Shown here piece after piece: positions 32,535-40,485 of a stretch of DNA of 61,221 bases. This DNA is from Bacillota bacterium (lineage in GTDB: Bacteria; Bacillota; Clostridia; Christensenellales; Aristaeellaceae): contig JAEWVC010000021.1 in assembly GCA_023459275.1 (NCBI GenBank), positions 1-61,221 of the forward strand. The letters run 5' to 3'. Made by a program: the position numbers and the translations under genes. Numbering within the stretch: position 1 is the first letter of the stretch; each line of letters opens with the position of its first letter. The notes below the pieces were generated by a model. It did not search any database. It saw nothing but the letters and a program-made list of their open reading frames with translations, and was not told where the DNA came from.

Positions 32535-33242
32535 TCACTTTTCTTCTTTTTGCGCTTCCGCTTCAGGCTCTTTGGGGAGCTCCTCCTCCAAAGTCTCCGC
32601 GCCGGATTCCGGTGTTTCCGTTTCAGCCGCGGACGGCTCCAATTCACAGGAGTCCGCCTGGTCTTCCGGCTCGGTCATGCCGCGCTCTTGTTCTTCCTTT
32701 TCTTCCTGATCAGGCGCTTCGTCCTCATCCTCCACCAGTTCCACCACGGCGGGGGGAATGGGCGTTTCTTCCTGCTCGGGGGCCTTTTGACCGGTGACTT
32801 TCTTGAACATCTCTCCGCTGGCCAGCGCAGCGCTTTGCTGCCCTTTCTCCAGCGCTTTGTTTTCTTTTTCAAAGCTCACGCCCTGCACATGGACATCCAC
32901 CTTCACCACATGCAGCCCGGTCATGGTCTCAATGGCCTTGCGCACATTCTCCTGGGCGTCCCTGGCGGCCTTTTGGATGGGTGTGCCATACTCCACGATC
33001 ACAAACAGGTCCACCGACGTCTCCTCCGAGCCCAGCTCCACTTTGACGCCCTTGGTGATGTTGCGGTACCTGCCCAGGATGTCGGAGATGCCGCCGCTGG
33101 TTACCATGCCGGCAATGCCTTCCACCTCACTGGTGGCGACCCCTGCGATGATGGCGATGACCTCATTGGCGTAGGTGATGGTCCCGGTGTTCTCCATATC
33201 TTTTTCCACATTCAGGGGAAGATTATCTTTCTTTGAAGGCAT
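32535..33242 (-). CDS. Asp23/Gls24-family envelope stress protein with long acidic tail
   Basis: The 235-residue protein has a standard Asp23 domain at ~10-125 (TITYANEVIAIIAGVATSEVEGI, DLFVIVEYGTPIQKAARDAQ, VDVHVQGVSFE). Its last ~100 residues are dominated by Glu, Pro and Asp. Asp23 forms abundant filaments at the membrane under alkaline or envelope stress, tethered by AmaP. The acidic tail is not part of the canonical protein. ATG 33242 is ten bases after GGAGG; a TTG six bases upstream is possible. Confidence 0.88.
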   Translation of the reverse strand: MPSKKDNLPLNVEKDMENTGTITYANEVIAIIAGVATSEVEGIAGMVTSGGISDILGRYRNITKGVKVELGSEETSVDLFVIVEYGTPIQKAARDAQENVRKAIETMTGLHVVKVDVHVQGVSFEKENKALEKGQQSAALASGEMFKKVTGQKAPEQEETPIPPAVVELVEDEDEAPDQEEKEEQERGMTEPEDQADSCELEPSAAETETPESGAETLEEELPKEPEAEAQKEEK

Positions 33243-33301
33243 ACTCAACGCACCTCCTTGCGGTTACGAATCAGTATAACAGATTCCCATCAAAATGACA
33301 A

Positions 33302-33352
33302 CCAGGGGGCTTTACCCCCTGGACCCTCACGAAAGGGACAAAGCCCCTTTCG
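33302..33352 (+). repeat. double-hairpin repeat, copy 3
   Basis: Stem CCAGGGGG/CCCCCTGG, then ACCCTCA, then stem CGAAAGGG/CCCTTTCG and AATCCC. It lies in the aspS-asp23 gap, in opposite orientation to copy 4 and facing it. Confidence 0.8.
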
Positions 33353-33420
33353 AATCCCCATTTCAGGATAGGGATACCGAAAGGGGACGGATCGCCTTGC
33401 CTTAGCCCATTACAGGGATT

Positions 33421-33469
33421 CCCAAGGGATTCATCCCTTGGGCGGAGGGTCTTGGGAGGCAGCGCCTCC
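33421..33469 (-). repeat. double-hairpin repeat, copy 4, overlapping the aspS 3' end
   Basis: On the minus strand: stem GGAGGC/GCCTCC, then CAAGACCCTCCG, then stem CCCAAGGGAT/ATCCCTTGGG and AATCCC. The aspS stop codon (33431-33433) is inside the second hairpin, so the repeat encodes the last residues of the protein. Confidence 0.78.
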
Positions 33470-35254
33470 TAAGTCGAGTTTGATCTTCAGAAGCTTCAGT
33501 TGGTCCTCCTTGACGGAAGCGGGGGTGTCCATCATCAGGCAGGCGCCGTTTTGAATCTTGGGGAAGGCCAGCACATCCCGCAGGCTTTCGGCGCCCTTTA
33601 AGATCATCACCAGCCGGTCGATGCCGAAGGCGAAGCCGCCGTGGGGCGGCGTGCCGTACTTGAAGGCTTCCAGCAGGAAGCCGAAGCGCGCCCAGGCTTC
33701 TTCCTTGGTAAAGCCCAGCAGGCTGAACATACGCTCCTGCAGATCGCTGGCGTGGATGCGGATGCTGCCCGAGCCCATCTCGATGCCGTTCATCACCAGG
33801 TCATAGGCCTTGGCCCGCACACGGCCCGGATCGGTCTGCATGTACTGGAAATCCTCGTCCATGGGGCTGGTGAAGGGATGGTGCATGGCCAGGAAGCGGT
33901 TGTCCTCCTCGCTCCACTCCAGGAGCGGGAACTCGGTGACCCAGAACAGGTTGTACCGGCTGCGGTCGATCAGGTTAAGCTGCGCGCCCAGCTTGAGGCG
34001 GAGCTGCCCCAGGGCGGTTAGGGCCACGTACTTCTTGTCGGCGATCACAAACAGCGCGTCGCCCTTTTCCATGCCCATTTTGTCCATCAGCCGCTGCATG
34101 CTGTCCCCGGCCATGGCTTTTTGGAAGGAGGAGCGCAGCGTGCCGTCCGGCTGCAGGGCCGCCCAGGCCAGGCCCTTCACATGATAGGTTTTCACGAATT
34201 CCGAAAGCGCATCCATATCCTTGCGGGACAGCTTTTCCGCCGCGCCTTTGGCACAGATGGCCACGACGCTTTTCCCTTCTTGAAGCGCGCTTTCAAACAC
34301 GGTAAAGCCGCAGCCGGCCACCGTTTCGTGAACGTCCGAGATGGGCATACCGAAGCGGGTGTCCGGCTTATCGGAGCCGTAGGTCTCCATGGCATATTTC
34401 CAGGTCATCCGGGGCAGGGGAAGCGCAAGCTCCATGCCCATCACCTCATGGAACACCGCCTTGTAGCCGCGCTCCACCACGCCCTGGATATCCTCCGGCT
34501 CAATGAAGGACATCTCCATGTCAAACTGCGTAAACTCCGGCTGCCTGTCCGCCCGGCCATCCTCGTCCCTAAAGCACCGGGCCACCTGGTAATACCGGTC
34601 CAGGCCAGCCAGCATCAGTAGCTGCTTGTAAAGCTGGGGGCTTTGGGGCAGGGCGTAGAAGGTCCCGGGTCTCACCCGGGCAGGCACAAGGTAATCCCGC
34701 GCCCCTTCCGGGGTGGATTTTGTTAAAATAGGAGTTTCAACCTCCACAAAGCCCTCGGAATCCATATGATTTCGGAGAGTATTCACCACTTTATGCCGAA
34801 ACTTAAGCATTTCCTGCATGGAGGGGCGGCGCAGGTCCAGATAGCGGTACTTGAGCCGCAGGGCCTCGGACTCCTTGGTGTCATCCTCGATATAAATGGG
34901 GGGCGTCTCGGCGCGGTTGAGGATTTTCAGTTCCTTTACCATCACTTCCACTTTGCCGGTGGCCATCTTGTCGTTCACCGCCTCGGGGGCGCGCAGGGAA
35001 ACGGTGCCCTTCACCGCCGCCACGAACTCGCCCCGAAGCTCCCCGGCCAGGGCAAAGGTGCTTTCATCGCAGGTGTTCACGTCAAAAACCGCCTGCACGA
35101 TGCCGGACCGGTCACGGAGCCATACGAACAGGATGCCCCCCAGATTCCTGGCCCGCTGCACCCAACCCATCAAGGTAACTTCCTGATGGACCATGGTTTC
35201 GCTTAACTCCCCGCACATGTGGCTGCGCTTCCAGCCGCCCAAGAACTCCGCCAT
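33431..35254 (-). CDS. aspS: aspartyl-tRNA synthetase
   Basis: This 607-residue bacterial-type class IIb synthetase has an N-terminal OB fold (~1-110). The class II core holds FVEVETPILTKSTPEGARDYLVP, QSPQLYKQLLM, CFRDEDGRADRQPEFTQFDMEMSF, a GAD insertion domain, and the motif 3 segment GGFAFGIDRLVM. ATG 35254 has AAGGAAG upstream. The C-terminal residues AASQDPPPKG are encoded by a dispersed repeat and are not expected in the family. It is the third gene of the T-box-controlled unit, 266 bp after hisS. Confidence 0.96.
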   Translation of the reverse strand: MAEFLGGWKRSHMCGELSETMVHQEVTLMGWVQRARNLGGILFVWLRDRSGIVQAVFDVNTCDESTFALAGELRGEFVAAVKGTVSLRAPEAVNDKMATGKVEVMVKELKILNRAETPPIYIEDDTKESEALRLKYRYLDLRRPSMQEMLKFRHKVVNTLRNHMDSEGFVEVETPILTKSTPEGARDYLVPARVRPGTFYALPQSPQLYKQLLMLAGLDRYYQVARCFRDEDGRADRQPEFTQFDMEMSFIEPEDIQGVVERGYKAVFHEVMGMELALPLPRMTWKYAMETYGSDKPDTRFGMPISDVHETVAGCGFTVFESALQEGKSVVAICAKGAAEKLSRKDMDALSEFVKTYHVKGLAWAALQPDGTLRSSFQKAMAGDSMQRLMDKMGMEKGDALFVIADKKYVALTALGQLRLKLGAQLNLIDRSRYNLFWVTEFPLLEWSEEDNRFLAMHHPFTSPMDEDFQYMQTDPGRVRAKAYDLVMNGIEMGSGSIRIHASDLQERMFSLLGFTKEEAWARFGFLLEAFKYGTPPHGGFAFGIDRLVMILKGAESLRDVLAFPKIQNGACLMMDTPASVKEDQLKLLKIKLDLGGAASQDPPPKG

Positions 35255-35339
35255 AACGATCTTCCTTTCCAAATGCGCCAAGGGATGTGCCCTTTGGACG
35301 CTTGTTGCTTTCTCCCGGCGATTGGCCGCGGAAGCAGGA

Positions 35340-35464
35340 CGGGCGATTGATAATCGCCCCTACGGTTGCAGGGAAGGGATAGCCGCTTTTCCCCGGCCAA
35401 CGCGGTCCGCACAGACTGCGCCACGAAATAAACAATCGGTGTAGGGGCGGTTGTCAATCGCCCG
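35340..35464. repeat. inverted pair of GTAGGGGCG elements (MITE-like)
   Basis: GTAGGGGCGGTTGTCAATCG (35441-35460, continuing CCCG) and its near-identical inverse at 35340-35363 face outward around 77 bp. Each unit is itself partly palindromic (GGGCGATT...AATCGCCC). The pair lies in the aspS-hisS gap with no coding potential between. Confidence 0.7.
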
Positions 35465-35520
35465 CATAGGCTTCGGGAGGCTTTGAAATCACCTGCCTGT
35501 TCCGCGCAGCGGGCGCATTT

Positions 35521-36783
35521 TCAGAGCATCCCCCTAAGCCTTTCCGCCGCGCCGTCCATGGGGATTTCCGTTTCCTCCCTGGTGTTCATATCCCGCAGCT
35601 TTACCACGCCCTTTTGCAGTTCATCCCCGCCAAGGATGGCCACGAAGGGCACTTCTACCTTGCCGGCATACTTGAACTGGGCCTTGAGGCTCTTGTCCAT
35701 GTGGTCGCAATCCGCCTTGACCCCCGCTTGGCGCAGATCCTGCGTAAGCTTGAAGGCGGGAATTCTGGCCTCGTCTCCCAGCGCGGCAACGAACACATCC
35801 AGCTGCCGCCCGGTATGAAGATTGATCCCCTGGCTTTCCAGCAGCATCAAAATGCGTTCCATGCCCATGCCGAAGCCCACGCCGGGCATTTCCGGCCCGC
35901 CCAGTTCCTCCACCAGCTTGTCGTACCGGCCGCCGCCGCACACCGTCAGGTTGCCCTGGGGGGTCTTTGTGATGAGCTCGAATACCGTTTTGGTGTAATA
36001 ATCCAGCCCGCGCACGATGCGGCTGTCGATAGCATAGGATACACCCGCCGCCGTCAAATAGCCCTGCAGCTTTGCAAAATGCCCGGCGCACTCCTCGCAG
36101 AGCATGTCAAGCATGCTGGGGGCGTCCGCAACCAGCAGCTGGCAGGATTCTTCCTTGCAGTCCAGCGCCCGCAGGGGATTGCGGTCAAACCGCTCCCGGC
36201 AGGTGCCGCAGAGCCTGTCCAGCTTGCCCGCCAGGAATTCCTTCAGCTTCGCGTGGTAGGCAGGGCGGCACTTGGGGCAGCCGATGCTGTTGATGTTCAC
36301 GGAAAGGTTCGTCACCCCAAGGCTTTCAAGCATATGGTAGGCCAGGGCGATGATCTCCGCGTCCACCGAAGGGCTCTGCGCCCCGAAGCATTCCAGGCCG
36401 AACTGGTGGTGCTCCCGGAACCTGCCCGACTGGGGCGCCTCGTACCGGAAGATGGGCGAATTCAGGTAATACATCTTGCAGGGCAGCGTATCGGCATACA
36501 GGCTGTGCTCGATGAGCGCCCGCACCGCCCCGGCCGTGCCCTCGGGCTTTAGGGTGATGGAGCGGTCGCCCTTGTCCTTGAAGGTGTACATCTCCTTTTG
36601 CACGATGTCGGTGGTATCCCCCACGCCCCGCAGAAAGAGCTCCGTGTGCTCAAAGACAGGGGTGCGCACCTCCCGGTAGCCCGCCTCCGCAGCCTTATGC
36701 CGCATAATGGCCTCCAGCGCCTGCCAGCGGCCGCTTTCCCCGGGGAGCACATCCTTGGTTCCTCTTGGCGCCTGTGTCAGCAT
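35521..36783 (-). CDS. hisS: histidyl-tRNA synthetase
   Basis: This 420-residue class IIa synthetase has motif 2 in RYEAPQSGRFREHHQFGLE and the histidine-binding VRGLDYYTKTVFEL. Motif 3 is in GGGRYDKLVEELGG and GVGFGMGMERI, and the C-terminal anticodon-binding domain starts near 325. A central cysteine-bearing stretch (CPKCRPAYHAKLKEFL) is typical of Firmicute HisS. ATG 36783 has AGGAGG at seven bases. It lies between the GNAT gene and aspS under a T-box specific for aspartate. Confidence 0.96.
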   Translation of the reverse strand: MLTQAPRGTKDVLPGESGRWQALEAIMRHKAAEAGYREVRTPVFEHTELFLRGVGDTTDIVQKEMYTFKDKGDRSITLKPEGTAGAVRALIEHSLYADTLPCKMYYLNSPIFRYEAPQSGRFREHHQFGLECFGAQSPSVDAEIIALAYHMLESLGVTNLSVNINSIGCPKCRPAYHAKLKEFLAGKLDRLCGTCRERFDRNPLRALDCKEESCQLLVADAPSMLDMLCEECAGHFAKLQGYLTAAGVSYAIDSRIVRGLDYYTKTVFELITKTPQGNLTVCGGGRYDKLVEELGGPEMPGVGFGMGMERILMLLESQGINLHTGRQLDVFVAALGDEARIPAFKLTQDLRQAGVKADCDHMDKSLKAQFKYAGKVEVPFVAILGGDELQKGVVKLRDMNTREETEIPMDGAAERLRGML

Positions 36784-36800
36784 CTTTTTTCCTCCTATTC

Positions 36801-37319
36801 TCATGCCTGATCCGAAAGGTTCAGGCGGTAGCGTACTTCCCATACCTGCGCGCCGCCGATTTCCTGGCTCTTGCGCGCGCCGTCCCGTTTGAATCCGAAG
36901 CGCTGGTAGGCGCGCTGGGCTCTTGCGTTCTCCTCCAGCGTCCATAATGCGCAGCTGGAAAACCCCAATCCCTTCATTTCTTCCGCAACCCAGGCAAGCA
37001 TCCGCGTGCCATAGCCCATATGCCAGTATTCCGGCAGCACATAGATGGAAATGATCTCGCCATAGGAAGGCGGAAGGTCATCATCCCTGGTTTTGCTGAA
37101 GCTGGACACGCCGATGACCTGCCCGTCCTGGGTGATCACCGCGGCCTTGGGCGACCCTTCCCGGTTGAAGGTCTGGCGGCAACGGTCCTCCCAGCGGGAG
37201 GCGTCCAGGCCATGCAAGTATTCCTTGGGAATCATGCCGCGGTAGGCGGCTTTCCAGGTGTCCACATACACCCGGCTCATGCCGGGGATGTCCTGGGGCA
37301 GGGCATACCTGATTTCCAT
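36801..37319 (-). CDS. GNAT-family N-acetyltransferase
   Basis: The 172-residue single-domain GNAT begins MEIRYALPQDIPGMSRVYVDTWKAA in the usual RimI/PhnO-like way. The acetyl-CoA loop is in YVLPEYWHMGYGTRMLAWV, and NARAQRAYQRFGFKRDG is the C-terminal helix-strand pair. Substrate is unknown. It is the first gene after the T-box, 17 bp before hisS, so its expression would follow charged tRNA-Asp levels. That is unusual for an acetyltransferase and suggests a link to translation or toxic aminoacyl compounds, as inference. Confidence 0.85.
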   Translation of the reverse strand: MEIRYALPQDIPGMSRVYVDTWKAAYRGMIPKEYLHGLDASRWEDRCRQTFNREGSPKAAVITQDGQVIGVSSFSKTRDDDLPPSYGEIISIYVLPEYWHMGYGTRMLAWVAEEMKGLGFSSCALWTLEENARAQRAYQRFGFKRDGARKSQEIGGAQVWEVRYRLNLSDQA

Positions 37320-37361
37320 GGAATAGCGTGCACCTCCTTTCCGGGCGCACTGCGGTGATAC

Positions 37362-37591
37362 AAAAACGCCCCATGCTACTGCATGGGACGAATGCTCATC
37401 TTCGTGGTGCCACCCCGCTTGAAAAGGCCTGCGCCTTTTCCACTCAAATCCCGGTAACGCGGGATACGCGCCTGCTTTCACAGGAGGCTCCGGGGTGTCG
37501 TTCCCCCGTTCCCTTGGCAAAGGGGCTTTCAGCCTGGACCCCTCTCTCTTGGTGCCGGAAACGGCGTACTCTTCCCATCAACGCCGGATAT
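37362..37591 (-). ncRNA. T-box riboswitch, tRNA-Asp specific
   Basis: The minus-strand leader shows the stem I K-turn (GATGGGAAGAGTA) and helix CCGTTTCC/GGGAACGG. The specifier loop reads GGGAACGACAC, with GAC at 37497-37499. The distal AGAGAG motif and the T-box core GGGTGGCACCACG (37403-37416) are present. A terminator stem CGTCCCATGC...GCATGGGGCG with TTTTT ends it at 37362-37390. The variable T-box base is C, which pairs with G73; the tRNA-Asp at 1-77 has G73. It would let GNAT-hisS-aspS be transcribed when tRNA-Asp is uncharged. Confidence 0.92.
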
Positions 37592-37597
37592 GGGAGC

Positions 37598-37626
37598 ATT
37601 ATACAATGGAGGGGAGCGGATGTCAA
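37598..37626 (-). promoter_or_regulatory. promoter of the T-box operon
   Basis: TTGACA (37621-37626) and TATAAT (37598-37603) on the minus strand are both perfect consensus boxes with a 17-bp spacer. The start would be about seven bases 5' of the T-box RNA. Confidence 0.85.
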
Positions 37627-37744
37627 GCCGGGGAGGCGCCACCCAAGAAAATTCCATCTTTGCAGCCAGGGCGTCCGCAGCCTGACTTGCCATAGAGATT
37701 GATAATATTTTACAATAACATAAATGAAGTTTTCTGGGATGGGT

Positions 37745-37782
37745 GCGGGAAGGGCCTCTTTTTCAAAAGAGGCCCTTCCCGC
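37745..37782. repeat. long inverted repeat, family GCGGGAAGGG, copy 2; also a likely ftsK terminator
   Basis: The arms GCGGGAAGGGCCTCTTTT/AAAAGAGGCCCTTCCCGC are 18 bp and nearly touch (TC between). The ten basal pairs equal those of the copy at 23237-23274. The preceding GAAGTTTTCTGGGATGGGT also resembles the flank of that copy. It lies 17 bp after the ftsK stop. Confidence 0.8.
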
Positions 37783-37799
37783 AAAGATCGCCGCGTCCT

Positions 37800-40454
37800 C
37801 TACTCCTCCAGCCCCATCTGGTCGAAATCCTCCCTGGAGATGAGCACCTTGCGGGGCTTGGCTCCGGCGGCCTGGCTGATGATGCCGCGCTTTGTCATTT
37901 CGTCGATCAGGCGGCCTGCCCGGGCGTAGCCGATGCGCATTTTCCTTTGCAGCATGGAAATGGAGGTCTGCCCCTCGGTGATGGCCATATTGATGGCCTC
38001 CGAAAGAAGCGCGTCCAGCGTATCCCCGCTGTCGTCAATGGAATCCGCCGCGTCGGGGGCCAGGGAGGAAGGCGAGGAGGTTTGATCCAGCACTTCCTGC
38101 ACGTTGGGATCATAATCCGGGGTAGAGTGGGAGCGGATGAAATCCGTCACTTTGTTCACCTCGTCATCCGAGACAAAGGAGCCCTGTACGCGGATGGGCG
38201 CCAGCGCCCCCGCGGGGGCGTAGAGCATATCCCCCTTGCCCAGCAGCTTTTCGGCGCCGGCCCGCTCCATGATGGTGCGGGCGTCGATGCTGGAAGCCAC
38301 GGCAAAGGCGATGCGGGACTGCAGGTTGTTTTTGATAAGACCCGTGATGACATCCACCGACGGGCGCTGGGTGGCCACCACCAGATGGATGCCGGCGGCC
38401 CGGGCCAGCTGGGCAAGCCGGCAGATGGACTCCTCCACCTCGCGCTTGCTGGCCATCATCAGGTCGGCCAGTTCATCGATGATGATGACGATGCGGGGCA
38501 TGGCCTCCTCGTCCTCCTGAAGGGCGGCGTTATAGCCGATGATGCCCCGGACGCTGCGCTCCTTGAACTTTTGATAGCGCTCCATCATTTCCGATACGGC
38601 CCAGGCAAGCGCCCCGGCGGCCTTGTGGGGATCGCTGACCACAGGCGCCAGCAGGTGGGGGATGCCGTTGTAACACTGCAGCTCCACCACCTTGGGGTCG
38701 ATCAGGATCATGCGCACCTGCTTGGGGGAGGTGCGGAACAGCAGGCTGCAGATGACGCTGTTGATGCACACCGACTTGCCGCTGCCGGTGGCGCCGGCAA
38801 TGAGCAGGTGGGGAAGCTTGGACAGATCGCACACGATGGGCGCGCCGGCGATGTCCTTGCCCAGGGCCACGGCCAGGGGCGAATCGGCCCTGTTCATCTC
38901 ATCGCTCTCCAGCACCTCCCGCAAGGAGACGCTGATGATCTCCTTATTGGGCACTTCCACCCCCACCAATGCCTTGTTGGGGATGGGGGCCTCAATGCGC
39001 ACGCCGCCGGCGGCCAGGTTCATGGCGATGGTGTCGGTCAAGCCGGTGATGCGCTTGACGTTGATGCCGGAAGCCAGCTCCAGCTCGAACCTGGTTACCG
39101 TGGGGCCATGGGTCACATGGCGCACCTGGGCGCTGATGCCAAAGCTTGAGAGCGTCTCCTCCAGGATGGCGGCCCGCTGCTCATCCTCCGCCCTGGTATC
39201 CAGCTGCGCACGGCGCGGGACCTTCAGCATATCCAGGGTGGGATAGGCGTAGGGCGGCGGGAGCTGCATTTGCATTTGCTGCGCCTTTTTTACCTTTTGG
39301 GGCGGCAAGGCCAATTCGGGCTCGTCCAGCCGTTTGCCGCTCATGCGCGGTTCCGGGGCCGCTTTGGGCGGAGCCACCGGGGGAAAGTCGGGCGAAGGCG
39401 CGGGATCGGTCTGGCGTTTGGGAAAGCGGATGGGTTTCAAAATACTTCTGCTGCTGTCCAGCTCTTTTACGGTGTCCGGGTCCTGCTCCCAGGGCGGGTC
39501 ATCCTCCTGCGGGGGAGGCGGAGCCGGAATGGTTTGCGGGGGCTGCTTGCGCCCCTTGATGCGCTTCATGGCCCCGGCCACGTCCAAAGCCGGGCCTTCC
39601 TGACCGGACCCAATGGTTTCGTCATACAGCCCCGGCCCCGCGGCGGCGGGAACAGGCTGCGGCCGCAGTGGCTTGTTCAGGTAGACGGGCACCGGCGGCG
39701 GGGCCTTTGCCGCGGCCTCCTGCCGTTTTGCAGCCTCCTGCCGCCGCCAGGCCTCTTCCTGGGCCTGCCGGGCAGCCGCTTCCTGCTGCCAGCGCTCCCG
39801 GCGCTGCTCCGAACGCTCCCGGAAACGCGACGCCACGGCACGCAAGTCCAGCCGGGAAAGAATCAGCAGGATGGCCAGGATGGCAAGGACAAGCAAAGCC
39901 ACGCTGCCCACCATGCCAAGGCCAAGGCCTTTGTACAGCGGCCAAGCCAGCAGCATGCCCAGCAGCCCGCCGCTTTCGCCCTTCCCGCTGCATAACTCAA
40001 AGGCTCTGAGCAGGTAGTTCCAATAGCTTTCGGGACTGGCCACCCTGTTCTGGTTGTTGACATCCCTGATGTAATCCATCAAAAGCGGCGGCCGCCCGCC
40101 CCCGATTGAGGCAACAGGATAATAGGAAACCAGCACGATCACCGACAGCAGGCCTATATAGGCGGCGAAGGAGAGCAGGATCGCCCGCACCTTTATCTGT
40201 CTGCGGGAGGAAAAGGCCACCAGGATCCCGGCCCAGATGATGAATCCCGGCAGCATCAGGCAAAGCGAACCTGCCAGGCCCCTGACTGCCGGGCGGAGGA
40301 AATTGAATACCTCCACCTGCATATCCGCCACAAGGGAGACAAAAGCCAGAACCCCCACGGCAATGAGCACAATGCCCAAAAGAGTGCGCAAAAGCAGGGC
40401 CTCGGGCGAATAGACCGGCGCCTTCCGTTTCATTGCGGTTCTTTGCTTTTGCAT
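37800..40454 (-). CDS. ftsK: FtsK/SpoIIIE-type DNA translocase
   Basis: This 884-residue motor has four membrane helices in the first ~205 residues. A charged, Arg/Gln/Ala-rich coil and proline-rich linker follow at ~205-380. The AAA-type core has Walker A GATGSGKSVCINSV near 553 and Walker B VIIIDELADLM near 656. A C-terminal gamma winged helix (~820-880, SISMLQRKMRIGYARAGRLIDEM) reads chromosome-orienting sequences. It pumps chromosome ends across the division or spore septum. ATG 40454 has GGGAGGG four to five bases upstream. FtsK and SpoIIIE cannot be told apart by sequence here. Confidence 0.95.
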   Translation of the reverse strand: MQKQRTAMKRKAPVYSPEALLLRTLLGIVLIAVGVLAFVSLVADMQVEVFNFLRPAVRGLAGSLCLMLPGFIIWAGILVAFSSRRQIKVRAILLSFAAYIGLLSVIVLVSYYPVASIGGGRPPLLMDYIRDVNNQNRVASPESYWNYLLRAFELCSGKGESGGLLGMLLAWPLYKGLGLGMVGSVALLVLAILAILLILSRLDLRAVASRFRERSEQRRERWQQEAAARQAQEEAWRRQEAAKRQEAAAKAPPPVPVYLNKPLRPQPVPAAAGPGLYDETIGSGQEGPALDVAGAMKRIKGRKQPPQTIPAPPPPQEDDPPWEQDPDTVKELDSSRSILKPIRFPKRQTDPAPSPDFPPVAPPKAAPEPRMSGKRLDEPELALPPQKVKKAQQMQMQLPPPYAYPTLDMLKVPRRAQLDTRAEDEQRAAILEETLSSFGISAQVRHVTHGPTVTRFELELASGINVKRITGLTDTIAMNLAAGGVRIEAPIPNKALVGVEVPNKEIISVSLREVLESDEMNRADSPLAVALGKDIAGAPIVCDLSKLPHLLIAGATGSGKSVCINSVICSLLFRTSPKQVRMILIDPKVVELQCYNGIPHLLAPVVSDPHKAAGALAWAVSEMMERYQKFKERSVRGIIGYNAALQEDEEAMPRIVIIIDELADLMMASKREVEESICRLAQLARAAGIHLVVATQRPSVDVITGLIKNNLQSRIAFAVASSIDARTIMERAGAEKLLGKGDMLYAPAGALAPIRVQGSFVSDDEVNKVTDFIRSHSTPDYDPNVQEVLDQTSSPSSLAPDAADSIDDSGDTLDALLSEAINMAITEGQTSISMLQRKMRIGYARAGRLIDEMTKRGIISQAAGAKPRKVLISREDFDQMGLEE

Positions 40455-40485
40455 GTTTCCCTCCCAGGGCATCTGCCGCATTTGG

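Noticed and set aside
37495..37497. CAC (His) as the T-box specifier
   Set aside because: It is offset by two bases from the position homologous to known specifiers, and the acceptor-pairing base C does not match the C73 of bacterial tRNA-His.
37743..39149. A 468-codon plus-strand frame opposite ftsK
   Set aside because: Antisense shadow of a gene with intact Walker motifs.
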